Of a stretch of 10,236 bases of DNA, positions 6,353 to 10,236 are shown one piece after another. Under the pieces are notes generated by a model. The model was not told the origin of the DNA and searched no databases. It saw only the letters and a program-made list of their open reading frames with translations. Source of the stretch: an uncultured Opitutales bacterium. GTDB lineage: Bacteria; Verrucomicrobiota; Verrucomicrobiia; Opitutales; UBA9783. The stretch lies in assembly GCA_934700265.1 (NCBI GenBank), contig CAKUXH010000034.1, positions 1 to 10,236 on the forward strand, in the 5' to 3' direction. Position numbers and translations under genes: made by a program. Every line of letters begins with the position of its first letter. Positions within the stretch are counted from its first letter, which is position 1.

Positions 6353-7015
6353 ATGGTTTCACCCGAGAAAGAGGTAAAAGATGTTAGCTTTCCAATTGGG
6401 AAAGTTGTACGTCAGCTTATGGCACATGAAAAGATGTCAGAAGCTGATTTATGCCGAAGGGTGAATTTACCACAAACAACGATAAATCGTTTGCTTACTG
6501 GGCAAACAACAGATCCACGAGTCAGTACGCTTGTGGCACTCGCTCAATTTTTTGAAATAAGTTTAGAACAAGTTTTAGGGCAAGAATTACTTGTTTTAAA
6601 TTCGAATGGTTATCATAGTAAAACAAGTACAATTCCAGTGATTGGTTGGGATTATTTAAATCAGTTTTTTTATAAAAAATTAGATAACTCGGGATTGATA
6701 GATTGGATTAAAACAGAAAAAAATCTTAATGCAGGTTCTTTTGCATTAAAATCGCCTGTAGCTTGCTTCCCAATTTTTGGAGAAGGAAGTACTTTAGTTT
6801 TAAATCGTTTAACGCCAAATGATAAAATTGTAGATGGTCAAGCTGTTCTTGTAGAGCCGGAACCTGGGCAATTTTGTCTTCGAAAGGTTTTACAAGAGGG
6901 ATCAGAATATTTTTTGAAACGGTTGTTTTCTCCATTTGATATTGTGCCTGCCAATAACAAAACTGTTTTTCATGCTTGTGTTGTTGAGTCACGAAATGAT
7001 AAATTCTCTATTTAA
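6353..7015 (+). CDS. XRE-family HTH regulator with S24 (LexA/CI-like) C-terminal domain, probably non-cleavable
   Basis: This is a 220-residue DNA-binding protein. Residues about 28-76 form a lambda-type HTH (SEADLCRRVNLPQTTINRLL, then DPRVSTLVALAQFF). Residues about 93-212 show the S24 fold: IPVIGW, AGSFALKS, DGQAVLVEPEPGQF and YFLKRLFSP. In S24 proteins the motif after FAxK is G-D-S-M-x-P with a catalytic Ser; here the aligned segment reads SPVACFP (134-140), with Ala137 at the Ser position. The Lys position also aligns ambiguously (Arg177/Lys178). It therefore probably binds DNA and dimerises but does not self-cleave. An upstream in-frame TTG at 6338 would add five residues; ATG 6353 is preferred, though no clear SD precedes either. 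It shares TAATG with rsmG, so the two genes are coupled. The regulated genes are unknown. Confidence 0.85.
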   Translation: MVSPEKEVKDVSFPIGKVVRQLMAHEKMSEADLCRRVNLPQTTINRLLTGQTTDPRVSTLVALAQFFEISLEQVLGQELLVLNSNGYHSKTSTIPVIGWDYLNQFFYKKLDNSGLIDWIKTEKNLNAGSFALKSPVACFPIFGEGSTLVLNRLTPNDKIVDGQAVLVEPEPGQFCLRKVLQEGSEYFLKRLFSPFDIVPANNKTVFHACVVESRNDKFSI

Positions 7016-7623
7016 TGGAACGTTTTAAGTCTTTTTTCCCTGAAATTTCAGAGTATCAGTGGTTTCTTTTAAATAAGTATTGCGATTTATTGTTAGATTG
7101 GAATTTGAAAATTAATTTGATCTCAAGAAAAGATACGGAATTTGTAAAAGAAAAGCATATCCTGCCAGTATTAGCTTCAATATCTTTACGTAATTTTGTG
7201 GGTGTTGAAAGTATATTAGATGTTGGTACTGGTGGTGGAATTCCTGGGATTCCTTTAGCTATTTTGTTTCCAAAAATTCACTTTACATTATTGGACTCTA
7301 TTCATAAAAAAATTACTGCTGTCCAAGATATGGTAGAAAAGCTGTCCTTAAATAACGTAGATGTTATTTGCGATCGTGTTGAAAATTTGAATATTAATTA
7401 TGATGTTATTGTTGGACGAGGTGTGACTGCATTTTCTGATTTTGTAAAATTAGTACGTCCATATTTGAATGGTAAAAAAGGTTCGATTATTTATTGGACT
7501 GGAGGGGATTTGAAAACATTATTAGCTCCTTGGTTGAAATCAAAATTACAATGTTTAGATTTAGAAGTGTTTTTTAAGCATAAATTTTGTGAATCGAAGA
7601 AGTTGCTTATTTATTTGGCATAA
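7015..7623 (+). CDS. rsmG: 16S rRNA (guanine-527-N7)-methyltransferase RsmG
   Basis: RsmG uses S-adenosylmethionine to methylate N7 of G527 in the 530 loop of 16S rRNA. The 202-residue length is normal. Residues 22-38 (YCDLLLDWNLKINLISR) and KHILPVL (47-53) are the family's N-terminal elements. Motif I LDVGTGGGIPGIPLAI (68-83) binds AdoMet, and LLDSIHKKITAVQDMVEKLS (92-111) is the second Rossmann segment with the typical Lys-Lys. VIVGRGVTAF (131-140) takes the place of the usual SRA loop, with Gly for Ser and Gly for Ala, a mild divergence. The start ATG overlaps the stop of the S24-type gene, which is an unusual partner; rsmG is more often next to mnmG or parA/parB. The last 17 nt overlap the convergent mutY. 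Confidence 0.93.
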   Translation: MERFKSFFPEISEYQWFLLNKYCDLLLDWNLKINLISRKDTEFVKEKHILPVLASISLRNFVGVESILDVGTGGGIPGIPLAILFPKIHFTLLDSIHKKITAVQDMVEKLSLNNVDVICDRVENLNINYDVIVGRGVTAFSDFVKLVRPYLNGKKGSIIYWTGGDLKTLLAPWLKSKLQCLDLEVFFKHKFCESKKLLIYLA

Positions 7624-8623
7624 GTTTTAAAATATTTTTTATCCAGCGTTTATGGGGTCCGCTGAGTGATAATTTATCTAAATCTTTAATAGGATAAAAA
7701 GTATAAGCTTTAAAAACGGGATGTGTTAAACACTGTATACCTTCAAAGGTGGCTTGATAAATTTCTTCGGTATAATCTGTTGTGCTTATGCTTCTTTTCC
7801 CTGAAAAAATAAGATGAGTAGATTTTAGAAAAGAATTTATTTCAGAAGATAATTCGGGTAATTCTAATAAATTACCAATTTTTGATTTTTCTAGTAAAAT
7901 TTGATGTTCATGTAAGAACCATAGCCGTTTTTTTGTTTTTTTATTTCGCTTAGGTTGAATAAATTGAGGGCATAAAATTACAGTATTATTTTGAAAGGCT
8001 AAGCAAATTTTTTTAAGTGGGCAGTTGATACAGTCTGGATTATTTTTAGTGCAGATAAGTGCTCCTAAATCCATAATTGCTTCATTAAATTTTCCCGGTT
8101 GAGTTTTATCTAAAAGGTTTTGCGCTAAAGGCGCACACCATTTTATAGATGCATCTTTTGATGGAAATGTTCCCGTATGATTAAAAATACGTGATAATAC
8201 TCTAATGACGTTTCCATCAATGACAACGATTGGTTCATTGAATGCAATACTGGCTATTGCTGCAGATGTATACGCACCAATTCCTTTGTACTGCATGAAT
8301 TCTTTTGCTGTTGTAGGAGGATTATCTTGAATGTTTTTTGCAAGTTGATGCAGGTTTTTTGCTCGCGAATAATAACCTAACCCAGCCCAGTAATGCATTA
8401 CTTCCTCGGGGTTTGCTTGGGCCAAAGCTGAAAAATTAGGAAATCGTTTTAACCATTTTTCAAAGAAAGGAAGTACCGTTTTTACCTGAGTTTGTTGAAG
8501 CATAAATTCAGATAATACGGTTTTGTATAAACTGGGTTCTGTTCGCCATGGTAGGATACGTGCATTTATTTTAAACCAATTTAGTAAATTTTTACGAAAT
8601 TCTTCAGAAATTTTTAAATTCAT
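7607..8623 (-). CDS. mutY: A/G-specific adenine DNA glycosylase MutY
   Basis: MutY removes adenine mispaired with 8-oxoguanine. The 338-residue product has LPWR (24-27) and SEFMLQQTQV with catalytic Glu39. GLGYYSRAKN lies at 81-90, and the helix-hairpin-helix KGIGAYTSAAIAS at 113-125. VIDGNVIRVLSR holds the catalytic Asp136. The 4Fe-4S ligands Cys191, Cys198, Cys201 and Cys207 have the exact C-x6-C-x2-C-x5-C spacing. The C-terminal NUDIX-like domain (about 232-338) is present, but the loop that normally reads FSH and contacts 8-oxoG reads FSG (273-275). The ATG overlaps the trkH stop as ATGA, so mutY is the last gene of a trkA-trkH-mutY run. Its stop lies inside the 3' end of rsmG. Confidence 0.94.
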   Translation of the reverse strand: MNLKISEEFRKNLLNWFKINARILPWRTEPSLYKTVLSEFMLQQTQVKTVLPFFEKWLKRFPNFSALAQANPEEVMHYWAGLGYYSRAKNLHQLAKNIQDNPPTTAKEFMQYKGIGAYTSAAIASIAFNEPIVVIDGNVIRVLSRIFNHTGTFPSKDASIKWCAPLAQNLLDKTQPGKFNEAIMDLGALICTKNNPDCINCPLKKICLAFQNNTVILCPQFIQPKRNKKTKKRLWFLHEHQILLEKSKIGNLLELPELSSEINSFLKSTHLIFSGKRSISTTDYTEEIYQATFEGIQCLTHPVFKAYTFYPIKDLDKLSLSGPHKRWIKNILKLMPNK

Positions 8624-10065
8624 TCAAACCTTTTCCAAAATTTTTTATTTAAAAGAACAAGTATGGCGTATAATTCAAGCCGTCCTAATAACATGAATAA
8701 AGATAGTAGCAATTTAGCTAAAGGTGGAAAAAAAACATATGATTGGTAAGGTCCAATAGATGAGGTTATCCCAGGTCCTGTATTAGATAGGCATGAGATT
8801 GAAGCCGACAACGATGTAGTTAAATCTAATTGTGGGGTAATTATCTGTAGAATTAAGGTTCCTGAGGCGAGAATTATGTAGGTGAGTGTAAAAAAATGTA
8901 GAACTTCTATTTGTTTTTTATCTGTCCATAAGATTCCATCGATTTTAACGGATCTTATAATAGTAGGATGGAAAATTTTTTCAAATTGAGCAGATAAGAT
9001 TTTAAAAATAGCAGTAAATCTGAAAATTTTTAAACCTCCTGAAGTTGAACCAGAACAGCCTCCTACAAAAGCTAAAAAAAGCAGTATGGTAAGCGCTAAT
9101 GGGGGCCATTGCGTAAAGTCACAATTATGAAAGCCGGTTGTTGTACAAAACGATATTACTTGAAACAGAGCATTATGGAAAGTTAGCACAGGGGTTCCTT
9201 CATGGGGTAGTGCGTAAAAAATGAGTGAAGTGGCGATAATGATTAGCAGGATGTAAGTTCGAAATTCATGATTATGAATAATATTAGGGCCTGTTGGGGT
9301 AAAAATTTGTGTTAAAAATAAGAAATTAATTCCTCCTAAGAACATGAAAATCATAAGAACAATTTCGATATTGATATTATGGATATGAGAAATGCCTGTG
9401 TTATAGATAGAAAAACCTCCTGTTGATACCGTTGTTAATGTATGACAGATTGCATCAAAATAGGGTAGTTTAAAATATATTAGCGAAAAAAAACAAATAA
9501 GTGTTAATAAAAAATAGACACCTAAGGCAGATGAAATATTTTTTCTTAAATTATATAAAGAAAAAGAATCTGAAGAAAATGTAGTTTCCTGTACAAATAA
9601 TTTTTTACTGTTAGAATCTGAGTTTCCTAAAATAGAAATAAAGAAAATAACAAAGCCTAAACCTCCGAGCCATTGGGATAAAGAATGCCATAAAAGGAGG
9701 CTACGAGGTATTTTTTCAATGTTTTCTAGTGCAGATGCTCCTGTGGTTGTTAACCCTGAAATTGATTCAAAAACACTTGTGTAAAAATCGCAATTTAAAA
9801 TAAGGAAATAGGGTAATGCCCCTAACAAGGTAGTTAGTGTCCAAAGGAGTCCTGTGGTAAGTAAGATTTCCCTTTTGAAGATAGAGGTTTTTTGTTTTTT
9901 TGCTTTATGGGCAAAAATAAGCATTAATATTCCAGATAATATGATGCAGGGAATCCATTTTTGGATATTTTCATTAAAAAGATAAAAACCACATAAGGTA
10001 CATAATGAAAAACCAAGCGTTAAAATAGAAAAACCTAGCGATAACGGATGGTATAAAGGCTTCAT
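8620..10065 (-). CDS. trkH: Trk system potassium uptake protein TrkH
   Basis: TrkH is the membrane channel subunit of the Trk K+ uptake system, gated by the cytoplasmic NAD/ATP-binding TrkA ring. With the ATG at 10065 the product is 481 residues, the normal family length. All four selectivity-filter loops are visible: TTTGAS (106-111), STGGFS (214-219), TTTGFH (308-313) and SNTGPG (427-432), spread over four helix-P-helix repeats. The conserved GGCSGSTSGGLKIFRF follows the third repeat (335-350), and GRLE lies at 461-464. A longer frame starting at 10143 would add 26 residues rich in Cys, Lys and Arg that overlap trkA, so it is rejected. TAATG coupling to trkA and ATGA coupling to mutY show co-translation. 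Confidence 0.95.
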   Translation of the reverse strand: MKPLYHPLSLGFSILTLGFSLCTLCGFYLFNENIQKWIPCIILSGILMLIFAHKAKKQKTSIFKREILLTTGLLWTLTTLLGALPYFLILNCDFYTSVFESISGLTTTGASALENIEKIPRSLLLWHSLSQWLGGLGFVIFFISILGNSDSNSKKLFVQETTFSSDSFSLYNLRKNISSALGVYFLLTLICFFSLIYFKLPYFDAICHTLTTVSTGGFSIYNTGISHIHNINIEIVLMIFMFLGGINFLFLTQIFTPTGPNIIHNHEFRTYILLIIIATSLIFYALPHEGTPVLTFHNALFQVISFCTTTGFHNCDFTQWPPLALTILLFLAFVGGCSGSTSGGLKIFRFTAIFKILSAQFEKIFHPTIIRSVKIDGILWTDKKQIEVLHFFTLTYIILASGTLILQIITPQLDLTTSLSASISCLSNTGPGITSSIGPYQSYVFFPPLAKLLLSLFMLLGRLELYAILVLLNKKFWKRFE

Positions 10066-10236
10066 TATGCGATTGTTGTTTTGTGGGTTAATAGGTGAAT
10101 AAGTTTTTCTCGATGATCTTTTCGGATGGCAGCAATGACACAATCCCCTCCCAGGATAATATCTCGTGCTGCAGGAATTTTAGATCTAAATTTATGTTTT
10201 AAAACTAAAAGAATACAATGATCTGGAAGTGCCAAA
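10065..10236 (-). CDS. trkA: Trk system potassium transport protein TrkA, C-terminal end (5' truncated by window)
   Basis: Read leftward from the right edge, one frame is open until TAA at 10067-10065 and gives about 56 residues. They begin LALPDHCILLVLKHKFRSKI and continue PAARDIILGGDCVIAAIRKD before a short helix with REKLIHLL. This matches the C-terminal RCK_C (TrkA_C) domain, with the usual order: hydrophobic strand, IP-x-D, GGD, then VIAAI strand. TrkA is the cytoplasmic regulatory ring of the Trk channel and binds NAD(H). The stop overlaps the trkH start as TAATG. Most of the gene lies outside the window. Confidence 0.82.
   Translation of the reverse strand, partial: LALPDHCILLVLKHKFRSKIPAARDIILGGDCVIAAIRKDHREKLIHLLTHKTTIA

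Noticed and set aside
10066..10143. N-terminal extension of trkH starting at 10143
   Set aside because: The extra 26 residues overlap trkA in another frame and are unlike TrkH; the ATG at 10065 gives the normal length and a TAATG junction.
1..10236. Mobile elements, CRISPR arrays, tRNA or rRNA genes and a defence system
   Set aside because: No transposase, integrase, regularly spaced repeats, cloverleaf or defence-type domain was seen; nearly all of the window is accounted for by flagellar, K+ transport, repair and rRNA methylation genes.

Overview
The window is AT-rich DNA, estimated by eye at about one third G+C, packed with short-spaced or overlapping genes that use the standard code. The best guess for its source is an alphaproteobacterium, possibly one of the AT-rich host-associated lineages such as Holosporales-like or Rickettsiales-like bacteria. 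This rests on a MotE-type protein inside the flagellar cluster, the short FliN, the divergent FliK and the low G+C. The placement is inference and was not tested by any search.

Bases 1-6053 are one plus-strand flagellar block. In order it holds the end of a fliJ-like gene, a motE-like gene, fliK, flgD, flgE, fliL, fliM, fliN and fliO. Most junctions are overlaps or gaps of a few bases (TAATG, 1 nt, 1 nt, 6 nt, then a 43-nt gap before fliM, a 17-nt overlap and ATGA), so the block probably works as one or two operons. The products cover export (FliJ, FliO), hook building and length control (FlgD, FlgE, FliK), stator and motor function (MotE, FliL) and the switch/C-ring (FliM, FliN). The usual neighbours fliP, fliQ and fliR do not follow fliO.

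Bases 6054-6352 carry no convincing protein gene. They hold a G+C-richer island (about 6104-6203) with a good intrinsic terminator that points along the minus strand, so a small minus-strand RNA is possible. Nearer the next gene lie copies of AATAGTTT in both orientations.

Bases 6353-7623 (plus) encode a CI/LexA-like HTH plus S24-fold regulator whose catalytic serine position appears to be alanine. It is joined by TAATG to rsmG, the 16S rRNA m7G methyltransferase.

Bases 7607-10236 (minus) are a coupled run trkA (C-terminal end only), trkH and mutY, linked by TAATG and ATGA overlaps. They cover K+ uptake and A/8-oxoG repair. mutY ends inside the 3' end of the convergent rsmG gene.

No mobile element, CRISPR array, tRNA or rRNA was seen. 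Most of the window is recognisable housekeeping or flagellar content. The points most worth checking are the possible minus-strand RNA, the FliM that lacks the usual CheY-binding peptide, the apparently non-cleavable S24 regulator, and the MutY with an altered FSH loop.
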